A stretch of 64,000 bases of DNA from Paenibacillus pinisoli (GTDB taxonomy: Bacteria > Bacillota > Bacilli > Paenibacillales > Paenibacillaceae). Shown in pieces: positions 42,084 through 52,258 of this stretch (positions are counted from its first letter, which is position 1; every line of letters starts with the position of its first letter). Position numbers and translations under genes: made by a program. The notes below the pieces were generated by a model, which saw only the letters and a program-made list of their open reading frames with translations, ran no database searches and was not told where the DNA came from. Location: NCBI RefSeq assembly GCF_003605435.1, contig NZ_QXQB01000001.1, forward strand, positions 806,001-870,000, read 5' to 3'.

Positions 42084-45000
42084 TTAGGCATTGCCGGCAA
42101 TAATCGCGCTGATTTTGCGGCTTCCGCCGCCTTCCAGCATGGCTTGCAGAATCGCCACGTAATCATCCGCCATCGCATGTGCCGTCTCGTCTGAGAAGAG
42201 ACTTGCCGAATACTCGAGACTGAAGCCGATCGTGCCGTCCCGCTCCCCCGCTTCCAGCGTCATATCAAATTTGCTGACCCCCGGATCAAATTCCTTTGGC
42301 TCAAATTCAATCCCGCCGGAGCGGTAAGCGACGCGGTCGATATTCTGCAGAATAAACATCGTATCAAATAGCGGATTGCGGCTGCGGTCCTGCTCGATTT
42401 CGAGCTTTTGCACCAAATCCTCGAACGGGTAATCCTGATGCTCTAGCGCCCGCAGCACATCCTCATGCAGCTCTGACAGATAATCGCCGATCGACCTGTA
42501 TGCCTCAGGGAAGCTGCGTATCGCTACCGTATTGACGAACATTCCGATCAGATCCTCCAGCTGCGCATGGTTGCGCCCAGCTACCGGCGTTCCAATAATA
42601 ATATCCTCTTGCCCGCTCCACTTGCTTAGCATCATCGAATACGCGCCCAGCAGCACCGTATACAGCGTCGTGCTCCGTTCACGGGCATAAGCCTTCAGCT
42701 TGACGGACATTTCCGGCTCCAGACTAAACAACAGCAGATTGCCCTCGAAGCGCATCAACTCCGGCCTAGCTTTATCGGTCTTGAGCTCCAGCGAAGGCAA
42801 TTCGCCTTCGAAGGCTTCCAGCCAGTACCGTTCATGGCCCTTATATGCTTCACTTTCGCTTCTGATCTCCTGCCAAACCGTATAATCCCGGTACTGAATG
42901 CTTAGCTCCGGCAATTCTCCGCCGCCATACAGGGTCGTCAGCTCTCTCAGCAGCACGCTGACAGAGACGCCGTCGGTGATGACGTGATGAATATCCAGCA
43001 GCAGCAGATGGCGCTCTTCGCCAAGCTGAACCAAGCCGGCGCGGAACAGCGGGAGGCTGCCAAGGTCGAACGGGCGGATAAAGCGCTCCATCAGCATGCT
43101 GATTCCGTTATACAGTCCCTCGTCTCCGCCTTCCGACAGCAGCTTGGCCGCCGCCATTCTCAGCCTTGCATTGCGTTCCAGCGTAAAGACCGGCTCCGCA
43201 TGCACACGCTGGCGAAATTCATCCTCCTCATGATGGAACGTCGTTCTGAGCGATTCATGCCGATTCATGATGGCGAGGAAGGCCGCCTCCAGCCTTTCCA
43301 CATCAAGCTTGCCTTTCATATGGAGGGCGAACGGCACATGGTACATGGTCGCTTCGCCCGATATGAGCCCCATCATGTATTGGCGGCGCTGCGCGCGGGA
43401 CATCGGATAATGGTCTTGCTCCGGCTGCTTCGGAATCCGCTCCGCAGTCTCGGTGCTGCTGTTGTCCAGATGCGCCGCCAAGCCTTCCAGCGTCGGATTC
43501 ATGAATATATCGCGCAGCGAGACTTCAAGTCCGAATCGCTCCGCAATGCGACCGACCATACTGGCCGCCTTCAAGGAATGGCCTCCTAGCTCGAAGAAGC
43601 TGTCTTTGGCGCCAATGGCATCGGTCCCCAGCAGCTCCCGCCAGATCACCGCCAGCTTGCGCTGGGTATCCGTCGTCAGCGGAGCAAGCTCGCGCTTCCC
43701 TTCATCAGCCGATCCCGGCTGCGGCAGCGCTCTTCTGTCGATCTTGCCCGTAGGCGTAAGCGGAATTTCGTCCAGAAACATCATGAATCCCGGCACCATA
43801 TACCCCGGAAGCTTATCTCCAAGATAATCGCGAAGCATGCCGATCATCTCGCGGACTTGCTCGTCAGCCCCAGCTTCCTTCAGAACGATATAGGCGCACA
43901 AAGCGTATTCGCCGTCCTCTTCCTGGAAGGCCGTTACGACGGTTTCCTTCACTTGCTCGTGGCGCAGCAGCAGCTGCTCGATTTCACCGATTTCAATCCG
44001 GTGGCCCCTGATCTTCACTTGGAAGTCGCGGCGGCCCGCATAGACAAACTCGCCGTTATCGAGCCTGCGTCCAAGATCGCCTGTCCGGTACATTCTCTCG
44101 CCCTCGGCATAAGGATTCGGCACAAAAGCGGCATCCCACTCCGAATGGCTGAGATATCCGCGGCCAACGCCTGCGCCGCCAATGCATATTTCGCCCACAA
44201 CGCCTGTTGGCTGCAGCTTCAGCCCCTCGTCAAGCACCATCATGACGGAGCCGCGAATTGGCGTGCCGATCGTAATGTCCTCGCCTGCGGTCACTTCCCG
44301 AATCGAGGTCCAGACCGTCGTCTCCGTCGGTCCATACAGATTGAAGATGCGGGCTCCCGTCGCAGCTCGCAGCCTGCCGAGCAAATCCGCCGTCAGCGGC
44401 TCGGCGCCGATCATTAGCACGCTTAAGCCCTGCAAGCCATCGCTTTCCCCCGTTTGGTTCCTCCACCATTTGAAGCGGGATGGCGTAATTTGCAGCACAT
44501 CCACCCCATGGGAGGCAATCAGTCCTTGCAGCATGGCAGCATCATTGCGTTCTTCTTCATTCGCCAGCACAATCCGCATTCCCAGTGTCAGCGGAAGCAC
44601 ATTCTCCACAATGAAGATATCGAAGGAGACGGATGCCATCGCCAGTATGGTTTGGCCCCGTTCAAGCGGGATACGCTCCTTGAAGCCGCTGATGAAATGA
44701 GACAAGCCGCGATGCTCGATCATCACGCCTTTCGGACGTCCAGTCGAGCCTGACGTATACAGCACATATGCCAAATCTTCCGGCTTGTTGACAGGCTGCG
44801 GATTGCCCCTGTCCGCAGAGTACAGCTCAGGATCATCCAGATACCACTCCACAATCGCCCCGGATACCCGTCCGGCATATGCTTTTTCGGTCAGCAGCAG
44901 CGCTTCTCCGCAATCCTCCAGCATCCAATCGATCCTCTCCTTCGGATAGGCTGGGTCGATGGCGACATAAGCGCCGCCCGCTTTCAGCACGCCGAAGATG

Positions 45001-48000
45001 CCGATCAGCATAAGCGGACTGCGGTCCGCCATCAGCGCGACAATGCGCTCCGGTCCGACGCCTTGAGCCCTCAAGGCATGAGCCAGCCGGTTCGCCCGCT
45101 CGTTCAGCTCGGCATACGTCACGGTGACAGCGCCGAATTGAATGGCCGGGGCATCCGGCGTGCGCGCGGCTTGGTGCTCTACTGCCTGCACAATGCCCAA
45201 CCACTCCGCTGCTCCTTGCCCTACAGCCAAAGTGCCGCTGTCTTGCCGTCCCATAGTCCCCTCTTGCGCATTATGTTCCATCTTGCCATTGCTCCTCTCT
45301 CTATCCGCGCCGCTTGCCGGCACGCTCCCTCCGGTTAATTCCGCAAGCAGCTGCCCGCGCTCATCCGCGCTAATCAGCTCCAGCCCGCCGAGCCGTGCAT
45401 CCCGATTGCCGCACATCTCCCGCAGAAGCACAGCATAGCTTGCCGCCATGCGCCTAGCGGTGTCCTCAAGGAACAAATCTGCCGCATATTCCAGCTGCAG
45501 CGCAATCTCACGCTCCAGCTCTACAGCCTCCAGGGTCAAGTCGAACTTGCTGGTTCCCGCATCGAACGGCATCTCGCCGAATACAACGCCATCTCCCTCC
45601 ATGTCCGCCCGGTCCATATTTTGCAGCACAAACATGACATCAAATAATGGATTGCGGCTTCTATCCTTATCCGGCAGCAGCTTTTCCACCAGTTCCTCAA
45701 AAGGATAGGACTGCCGCTGAAGCGCCTGCAGCACATGCTCGTGCAGCTCCGCCACATAATCGCGCACCGTCTTCCCGTTCTCCGGCCGTGTCCGCAGCGC
45801 AAGCGTGTTAACGAACATGCCGATCATTCCATGCGTGTCGGCATGCTCCCTGCCTGCCGCAGGCGTACCGACAATGACATCGGCCTGGCCGCTGTATCTC
45901 GCCAGCATGGCAGCGAAAGCGCCCAGCAATACCGTATATAGCGTCGTCCCGGATTCCCTTGCCAGCTTCCTTGCCATCGCCGTCGTCTCCGCATCCAGAC
46001 GGAACGACAGCCGATGCCCTTTGTAGCTTGGCATAGGCGGTCTTGGACGGTCTGTCGGCAGCTCCAGCACCGGAAGCTTGCCGTCAAACGTGTCCAGCCA
46101 GTAGCGTTCGAGCTCCTCATAGGCTCCGTCCGCGAATCTGGCATTCTGCCATACCGCATAATCGGTGTACTGCACACGCGGCTCCGGCAGCGTACGGCCA
46201 GAATACAGCTCCGTCAGCTCCTTCACCAGAATGCCGGAAGACACTCCGTCCGTCACAATATGGTGGATATCGAGCAGCAGCAGATGCTCCTCATCCTTCA
46301 GCCGCATCAGGCCTGCCCGCAGCAGCGGGAGCTGATCCAGACGGAATGGCTGCTTGAACGCTTCCATCAGCTCTGTCACCGGCAACTCGCCTGCACCCGC
46401 AGCGCCCGTCATGCCTTCGACAGACCACACTGCCTGATGAAGCCACTCGATATTGAACGGATATGGCTCGTGCACCACTTGCATGAACTGCTCGTCCGCC
46501 AGATGGAACGTCGTGCGCAAGCTTTCATGCCGGCCTATAAGCGATGTGAAAGCAGCCTCCAGCCGTATAGGGTCAAGCTCGCCCTGAAGCCGAATGACAA
46601 ACGGCACATGGTACATCGTCGCTTCGCCAGCAAGCAGCTGCATCATATATTGCCTCTGCTGGGCGCGCGACATTGGATACCACTCGCGGCGACTCGCCTT
46701 CGGAATTGGCTGGATCGCCGCTGCGGATCCATCCTGTTCCTTCAGCCACGAAGCCATGTCCGCAATCGTCGTCTGCTCGAACATGACGCTAAGCGGCACT
46801 TCGATGCCTGTCGCCTGCTGCAGCTTTCCGGCAAGGACTGCCGCCTTTAGCGAATGGCCTCCCAGCTCGAAGAAATCCTCGTCCATGCCGAATGGCCCCT
46901 TCATATCGGTCAGCACTTCGCTCCATATCGCCGCAACCCGCTCTTCCATCTCGTCTCGCGGAAGCGATAGATCCGACCGCTCCCTGAGCCCGGCCTCCGG
47001 CTCCGGCAAAGCTCGCCGGTCTACCTTTCCGTTAGGCGTCAGCGGTATGGCGTCGATAGCTACGACATAAGCCGGCACCATTGCTTCCGGAAGCTTGTCC
47101 TTCAGCTTCCGCCGCCACTCGCGCGAAGAGAGGCTGCCCGCAGCGACCACATAGGCGCATAGCTCTTTCTCTCCGTTATCGCGCATACGGACAACGACCG
47201 CCGCATCCTCTACCCCGGGAAGGCCAAGCAGCTGCGAGCGAATTTCACCCAGCTCGATTCGCACACCTCTAATTTTGATTTGCTGGTCGGCCCGGTCCAC
47301 ATACATGGCGTTGCCGTCCGGCAGCCACCTCGCAATATCTCCGGTGCGGTACAGATAACGGCCCTCCAGCTCCGGATGCGGCACGAACCGGCTAGCCGTC
47401 ATATCCGGCTTGTTCATATAGCCCAGAGCAAGTCCGTTTCCGCCGATGTACAGCTCCCCGGCAACGCCGAATGGAGCTGCTTGTCTGCCGTATCCGCGAA
47501 TGATGATTTCGACGTTATGCATCGGTCCCCCGATCGGCACATAGCCCTCCCGGTATTCTCCCGGCTTATACACATACATATTGGAGCATACCGTCGCTTC
47601 CGTAGGTCCGTACCCGTTAATAATGCGAATGCCGGGATTCAGTCTCGTATACAGCGCCAGCGTCTCATCTTTGATCGGCTCTACGCCAACCAGCATCTTG
47701 TCCAGCTTCACATCGGCAGCCTTTTGCTCCAGCAATCGGGCAACCTCTTTCAATAGAGAAGGAGGAAGATATGCGAATGTGATCCCCTCTTCTGCGATTA
47801 CCGCAGCAATTGTGCGCGGATCAAGCAGCTTCGGCTCCGGATACAGCACCACGCAGGCGCCGAACATAAGCGGCATGAACAGCTCCGCTACGCTGACATC
47901 GAATGAAATGTTGGTCAGGCTGAGCGCTCTGTCCCCAGGTCCGTATTGCCCCTCAAAAAACGCTCTCAGCGAATGCCCGAAGTTGAAGAAGCTGCGGTGC

Positions 48001-51000
48001 GGCACAACAACGCCCTTCGGCTGGCCAGTCGAGCCGGATGTATAGATGACATACATCGGATCGCCCGCGCCGGCCGCATCCTCCGCCAAAGCGATCACGC
48101 CATCCCCAACATTCGAGAATAAAGTTTCATCCGCCAAATCCAGCATGCACAGCTCAGGAGGTACGCAAGCTGAAGCATCAAGGCGCGAGCCGTCCGTGAA
48201 TGCGAGCTTTGCGCCGCTGTCCTCCAGCATATAGCGGATGCGCTCCTCGGGATAATGCGGGTCGACAGGCAGATAAGCGCCTCCAGCCTTCATCACGGCA
48301 ATCATGGCGGTGAACATCGGGATCGAGCGCTCCGCCATGATGCCGACTACGCTGCCCCGTCCGACACCGCTTGCCCGCAGCTTCCTCGCCAGCGCATCCG
48401 TGCGGGCATCCAGCTCCCGATACGTTAAGGAAGCGCCGCCGAAGGCTACGGCTGACAAATCCGGCGCGATCGCCGCTTGTTCCTTGAAGACTTCATGCAG
48501 TGGGCGCGGCGGCGGGAATTCGGCCGCGCGCTGTCCAACTGCCCGCATGTGCAGGCGCTCCTCTTCAGACAGCATGACAGCTTCGCCAAGCGTAACATCC
48601 GGCTGCATCGTCAAGCTGCGCAGCAATTGCACATAATGCTTCATAAACCGACCAGCAGTCGAACGCAGGAATAAGTCGGTATTATATTCCACGACCAGCC
48701 GCAGCCTGTCGCCAGTCTCCACAGCTTGAATCATCAAATCGTATTTGGCTGTGCCATGCTCGAAGCGCTTGTGGCGATACGACAGACCTTCCGTCGAGGA
48801 AGCCGGAATTCTTAGATTTTGCATAATAAACATCGTGTCGAACAATGGGCTGCGGCTTGCATCCCTTCGGTCGATCCACTGGGCTATCTCCTCGAACGGG
48901 TAGTCCGCATGCGCATAGGCGCCGGTCGCTGCCACTCTCACTTCATCCAAGAAGGCCCGGAATTGCTTGCTCGCCTCCGGGTAAGCGCGGAGCACCAGCG
49001 TTCCGGTGAACATGCCGGCCACAGCTTCCAGCTCCCGCCGCGAACGCCCCGCTATCGGCGTGCCGACAGCGATATCCTCAGCCCCCGTATAGTGTGCGAG
49101 GAAAGTGTAGTAGGCTGCCAGCAGCACCATGAACGGCGTTGCGCCCGACTGGGCGGCAAGACTGCGCACCTCCGCCATCAGATCGGCTTCTACGTACAGC
49201 TCGAACGTCTCGCCAAGGCTGCTCTTGACAGCCGGACGAGGAAAGTCCGCCGGCAGCTCCAGCACAGGCCATTCGCCCTTGCATTGCTCCCGCCAATACT
49301 GCTCCGACGCCTCTGAGAAGGACTGTCCTTCCTGCCAGACCGCGTAATCTTTATATTGCAGCTCAAGCGGCTGTAGCAAGGAGCCTTGGTATAAAGCCAT
49401 TAGCTCCGACAGGAGAATGCCTGCGGACATGCCATCCGAGGCAATATGATGCATGTCCAGGAACAGCAGATGCCGCTCCGGCCCCAGCGTCAGCAATGCC
49501 GCCCGCAGCAGCGGAGCCGTATCGAGCTTGAAAGGCTGGTATAAGCTTTGCAGCAGCGCTTCGGCTTCCTGTTCATCCGCCTCTAAGCGGACGAGTTGGA
49601 ACGGTATGCTGTCATGCACGCGCTGCCTGATCTCCCCGTCAATGACATGGAACGTAGTGCGAAGCGTCTCATGCCGCTCAACCATGATTTGCAGGGCGGT
49701 CTCCAGCCGATCCGCATCCAGCGCCCCGTCAAGCTCCAGCAATTCAGGCAAATTATAGCTCCGGTCATCCGGCATCGCCTGCTGCTGCAGATACATGCGT
49801 TTTTGCGGCGAGGATACCGGATAATGCTCCTGCAGCTTTGCCCTTGGAATAGCCTCCAATTCAACTCCTGCGCAAGCAGAGTCCGAATCATCCAATCCAG
49901 CGGGGGAAATCCCTTGTTCCCTCAGCCGCTGTTCAACTTTAGCTGTGAACGACGGAAGCTCTGCATGTGCCAGCAGATCGACCGCCTGAATGCGTACACC
50001 TGCAAGCTCGCTGATCCGGTTTGCGATTTTCAGCGCAATGATCGAATCGCCGCCGAGCTCATAGAATCCGGCGTCCGCAGGCAGCTCTGCATAGCCGAGC
50101 AGTTCTCCCCATACGTCTGCGACACGCTGCTCCCATGCGAGTCCGGAGCGCTGTCCGGTCAGCACAACCGGCTTGCCGCTTTGCTCTGGCCCGGCTTTCT
50201 CCGCCTCCAGCACCGCTTGCCATCTGGCAAATGACTCCTCTATTTCTTGGCGAAGCTGCTGGGGCATATCCTCGTCCAGCCACATGCCGCTCCACATCGC
50301 TGACGGCGTGCGGAGCGCCGCCTGCTTGCGGTTCTCCTCCACCCAACATCGATGAAGGTCGAACGGATAGACAGGAAGGGGCCGCCGATTGCGGCGTTTC
50401 CCCTCATAGACCTTCTTCCAATCGATGGGATGCCCAGCCGCATATCGGCGTCCGAGCTCGGCTGGTCCCAGCTCCAGCTCTTCTTCCTGTAGATTGCCAG
50501 ACGCAATAGAATCTGCTGTGCCGAAGTAGACATCCGGCAGCGCCAGATCCGATAATCCCTGCTCAGCAATGGAATCCAACGCTTGCGCAAGCTGCTCCCA
50601 ACCGCTCGCCGCAATGGCAAGCCGGTATCGGTGCGCTCCTCTGCCTGCCGCCAAGGTGTAGCATACGTCGCTCAGCCTCCAGCTCTCGCCGCGATGTCCT
50701 GCTATCCATTCCCTGTTTTGCTGCACAAGCCGCTCCAGTGCCGTCATGCTGTGAGCCGACAGGCAGAACAGCTCCGTCTCCTCCGATTCCGAAGGAAGAG
50801 GTGCGGGTCCCGAAGCCTGCTGCGACCCGGTGCCGCCAGCGCCAGTTCGTCCCGCTCCCCGCTGCTCCGGAGCCTCCTCCAGAATGACATGGCAGTTGGT
50901 TCCGCTCATGCCGAAGGCGCTCACTCCGCATCTTCTGGCTCCGCCATCCGTCTCCCATGGCGTCAATTCGTCATTGACATACACCGGGGAATCAAGAAAC

Positions 51001-52244
51001 GGAATTTTGCGGTTAGGCGAAGTGTAATGCAGCGTAGGCGGAATCTGCTTGTGCACAAGAGACATAACTGCTTTAAGGAGGCCGGCAATGCCTGCCGCAT
51101 GGTCCAGATGGCCGATATTCGACTTCAGCGAGCCGATTGCGCAAAATTGCTTTTTGTCGGTATATTTGCGGAACGCGCGCGTCAGTCCGTCAATCTCAAT
51201 GGGATCGCCAAGCGAAGTACCCGTTCCGTGCGCCTCCATATAAGTCACCGTCTCGGGATCTATGCCAGCATCCTGCCAGGCGCGCGCAATCACGTCTTCC
51301 TGCGCCAGCGCGTTCGGCGCGGTAATGCCGACCGAGCTGCCGTCCTGATTCATCGCGCTGCCCTTGATGACAGCGTAGACATGGTCCCCGTCCTCCAAGG
51401 CGCGGGACAACGGCTTCAGCAGCAGCGCCACCACGCCGTCGCCAATGCCGGTTCCGTCCGACGATTCATCGAATGTCTTGGCACGATTGTCACTTGACTC
51501 GATGCCCAGGCGAATGCCTGTATCGATCGGCAGCACATTCAGCTTGACGCTGCCGGCAATAGCCGACTCGCATTCGCCGCTGCGAATGGATTGGCATGCC
51601 AGGTGCACAGCGACCAGCGATGAAGAGCATGCGGTATCCACGCTGATGGCCGGCCCCCGCAAATTAAGCAGATACGAGATTCGGCTTGGAATCATCGAGC
51701 TTAAATTGCCGGGAGCCGCCATAGACAAGGCGTCAGGGTCGAGCGCCTCAATCAGCCGCTTATAATCGTGCAGCGCATCCGCGTTATGCCCGATAAAAAC
51801 GCCTGTGCGCGAGCCATGCAGCGATTCTCCGCCGTACCCCGCATCCTCAAGCGCCTGCCAGGCCGTCTGCAGAAACATCCGCTGCGCAGGGCTCATTAGC
51901 GAAGCTTCCTTAGGGGACAGCCGGAAAAAAGAATAATCAAAGCTCGAAATATCTTCCAAATACGCTCCGTCAAAAAAGGAGACGGAGCCGTATTGCTCCT
52001 CCATGCGGCGCAAATACGGCCTCAGTTCCTCCTTGCGGTATTCAGGAAATCCTCCTACAAGATCCTGCCCGCTGCGCAGAAGCTCCCAGAAGGCTTCATG
52101 CGATTCCGCGCGCGGCAGCTTGGCGGATATCCCGATAATAGCAATATCCTTGATGGAAACATCGGAGATGGAGCCTCCGCTCCGCCCCTTCCGCCGGGAT
52201 GGCTCTTGCTCTTTTTTGGCATCCAGCAGATCCAGTTGAAACAT
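42084..52244 (-). CDS. Hybrid trans-AT PKS/NRPS: KS-ACP-C-A-T-C-A-T-C
   Basis: 3386 residues from the ATG at 52244 behind GGAGGG. Order with rough residues: KS 30-455 (C205 in DTACSSS, EAHGTGT, SNIGH), a post-KS linker, ACP 700-775 (GGDSI), C 800-1240 (HHIASDG), A 1265-1770, T about 1765-1835 (GGHSLKAAV), C 1850-2290 (HHIVTDG), A 2365-2845, T 2860-2930, and a final C 2945-3380 (HHVITDG). There is no AT, KR, DH or TE domain. The first A domain reads about DVAYLGGVCK, which I cannot assign. The second reads DIVQMGLVWK, close to the glycine code DILQLGLIWK. It extends a peptide by one ketide and two amino acids and ends in a condensation domain. Confidence 0.93.
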   Translation of the reverse strand: MFQLDLLDAKKEQEPSRRKGRSGGSISDVSIKDIAIIGISAKLPRAESHEAFWELLRSGQDLVGGFPEYRKEELRPYLRRMEEQYGSVSFFDGAYLEDISSFDYSFFRLSPKEASLMSPAQRMFLQTAWQALEDAGYGGESLHGSRTGVFIGHNADALHDYKRLIEALDPDALSMAAPGNLSSMIPSRISYLLNLRGPAISVDTACSSSLVAVHLACQSIRSGECESAIAGSVKLNVLPIDTGIRLGIESSDNRAKTFDESSDGTGIGDGVVALLLKPLSRALEDGDHVYAVIKGSAMNQDGSSVGITAPNALAQEDVIARAWQDAGIDPETVTYMEAHGTGTSLGDPIEIDGLTRAFRKYTDKKQFCAIGSLKSNIGHLDHAAGIAGLLKAVMSLVHKQIPPTLHYTSPNRKIPFLDSPVYVNDELTPWETDGGARRCGVSAFGMSGTNCHVILEEAPEQRGAGRTGAGGTGSQQASGPAPLPSESEETELFCLSAHSMTALERLVQQNREWIAGHRGESWRLSDVCYTLAAGRGAHRYRLAIAASGWEQLAQALDSIAEQGLSDLALPDVYFGTADSIASGNLQEEELELGPAELGRRYAAGHPIDWKKVYEGKRRNRRPLPVYPFDLHRCWVEENRKQAALRTPSAMWSGMWLDEDMPQQLRQEIEESFARWQAVLEAEKAGPEQSGKPVVLTGQRSGLAWEQRVADVWGELLGYAELPADAGFYELGGDSIIALKIANRISELAGVRIQAVDLLAHAELPSFTAKVEQRLREQGISPAGLDDSDSACAGVELEAIPRAKLQEHYPVSSPQKRMYLQQQAMPDDRSYNLPELLELDGALDADRLETALQIMVERHETLRTTFHVIDGEIRQRVHDSIPFQLVRLEADEQEAEALLQSLYQPFKLDTAPLLRAALLTLGPERHLLFLDMHHIASDGMSAGILLSELMALYQGSLLQPLELQYKDYAVWQEGQSFSEASEQYWREQCKGEWPVLELPADFPRPAVKSSLGETFELYVEADLMAEVRSLAAQSGATPFMVLLAAYYTFLAHYTGAEDIAVGTPIAGRSRRELEAVAGMFTGTLVLRAYPEASKQFRAFLDEVRVAATGAYAHADYPFEEIAQWIDRRDASRSPLFDTMFIMQNLRIPASSTEGLSYRHKRFEHGTAKYDLMIQAVETGDRLRLVVEYNTDLFLRSTAGRFMKHYVQLLRSLTMQPDVTLGEAVMLSEEERLHMRAVGQRAAEFPPPRPLHEVFKEQAAIAPDLSAVAFGGASLTYRELDARTDALARKLRASGVGRGSVVGIMAERSIPMFTAMIAVMKAGGAYLPVDPHYPEERIRYMLEDSGAKLAFTDGSRLDASACVPPELCMLDLADETLFSNVGDGVIALAEDAAGAGDPMYVIYTSGSTGQPKGVVVPHRSFFNFGHSLRAFFEGQYGPGDRALSLTNISFDVSVAELFMPLMFGACVVLYPEPKLLDPRTIAAVIAEEGITFAYLPPSLLKEVARLLEQKAADVKLDKMLVGVEPIKDETLALYTRLNPGIRIINGYGPTEATVCSNMYVYKPGEYREGYVPIGGPMHNVEIIIRGYGRQAAPFGVAGELYIGGNGLALGYMNKPDMTASRFVPHPELEGRYLYRTGDIARWLPDGNAMYVDRADQQIKIRGVRIELGEIRSQLLGLPGVEDAAVVVRMRDNGEKELCAYVVAAGSLSSREWRRKLKDKLPEAMVPAYVVAIDAIPLTPNGKVDRRALPEPEAGLRERSDLSLPRDEMEERVAAIWSEVLTDMKGPFGMDEDFFELGGHSLKAAVLAGKLQQATGIEVPLSVMFEQTTIADMASWLKEQDGSAAAIQPIPKASRREWYPMSRAQQRQYMMQLLAGEATMYHVPFVIRLQGELDPIRLEAAFTSLIGRHESLRTTFHLADEQFMQVVHEPYPFNIEWLHQAVWSVEGMTGAAGAGELPVTELMEAFKQPFRLDQLPLLRAGLMRLKDEEHLLLLDIHHIVTDGVSSGILVKELTELYSGRTLPEPRVQYTDYAVWQNARFADGAYEELERYWLDTFDGKLPVLELPTDRPRPPMPSYKGHRLSFRLDAETTAMARKLARESGTTLYTVLLGAFAAMLARYSGQADVIVGTPAAGREHADTHGMIGMFVNTLALRTRPENGKTVRDYVAELHEHVLQALQRQSYPFEELVEKLLPDKDRSRNPLFDVMFVLQNMDRADMEGDGVVFGEMPFDAGTSKFDLTLEAVELEREIALQLEYAADLFLEDTARRMAASYAVLLREMCGNRDARLGGLELISADERGQLLAELTGGSVPASGADRERSNGKMEHNAQEGTMGRQDSGTLAVGQGAAEWLGIVQAVEHQAARTPDAPAIQFGAVTVTYAELNERANRLAHALRAQGVGPERIVALMADRSPLMLIGIFGVLKAGGAYVAIDPAYPKERIDWMLEDCGEALLLTEKAYAGRVSGAIVEWYLDDPELYSADRGNPQPVNKPEDLAYVLYTSGSTGRPKGVMIEHRGLSHFISGFKERIPLERGQTILAMASVSFDIFIVENVLPLTLGMRIVLANEEERNDAAMLQGLIASHGVDVLQITPSRFKWWRNQTGESDGLQGLSVLMIGAEPLTADLLGRLRAATGARIFNLYGPTETTVWTSIREVTAGEDITIGTPIRGSVMMVLDEGLKLQPTGVVGEICIGGAGVGRGYLSHSEWDAAFVPNPYAEGERMYRTGDLGRRLDNGEFVYAGRRDFQVKIRGHRIEIGEIEQLLLRHEQVKETVVTAFQEEDGEYALCAYIVLKEAGADEQVREMIGMLRDYLGDKLPGYMVPGFMMFLDEIPLTPTGKIDRRALPQPGSADEGKRELAPLTTDTQRKLAVIWRELLGTDAIGAKDSFFELGGHSLKAASMVGRIAERFGLEVSLRDIFMNPTLEGLAAHLDNSSTETAERIPKQPEQDHYPMSRAQRRQYMMGLISGEATMYHVPFALHMKGKLDVERLEAAFLAIMNRHESLRTTFHHEEDEFRQRVHAEPVFTLERNARLRMAAAKLLSEGGDEGLYNGISMLMERFIRPFDLGSLPLFRAGLVQLGEERHLLLLDIHHVITDGVSVSVLLRELTTLYGGGELPELSIQYRDYTVWQEIRSESEAYKGHERYWLEAFEGELPSLELKTDKARPELMRFEGNLLLFSLEPEMSVKLKAYARERSTTLYTVLLGAYSMMLSKWSGQEDIIIGTPVAGRNHAQLEDLIGMFVNTVAIRSFPEAYRSIGDYLSELHEDVLRALEHQDYPFEDLVQKLEIEQDRSRNPLFDTMFILQNIDRVAYRSGGIEFEPKEFDPGVSKFDMTLEAGERDGTIGFSLEYSASLFSDETAHAMADDYVAILQAMLEGGGSRKISAIIAGNA

Positions 52245-52258
52245 GGCTTCCGTCCCTC

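Noticed and set aside
42084..42200. Terminal thioesterase domain
   Set aside because: The protein ends about ten residues after the last condensation domain; no GxSxG motif follows.
50583..51497. Long plus-strand frame opposite the KS region (304 codons)
   Set aside because: It is an antisense shadow of high-GC coding sequence with no family features.
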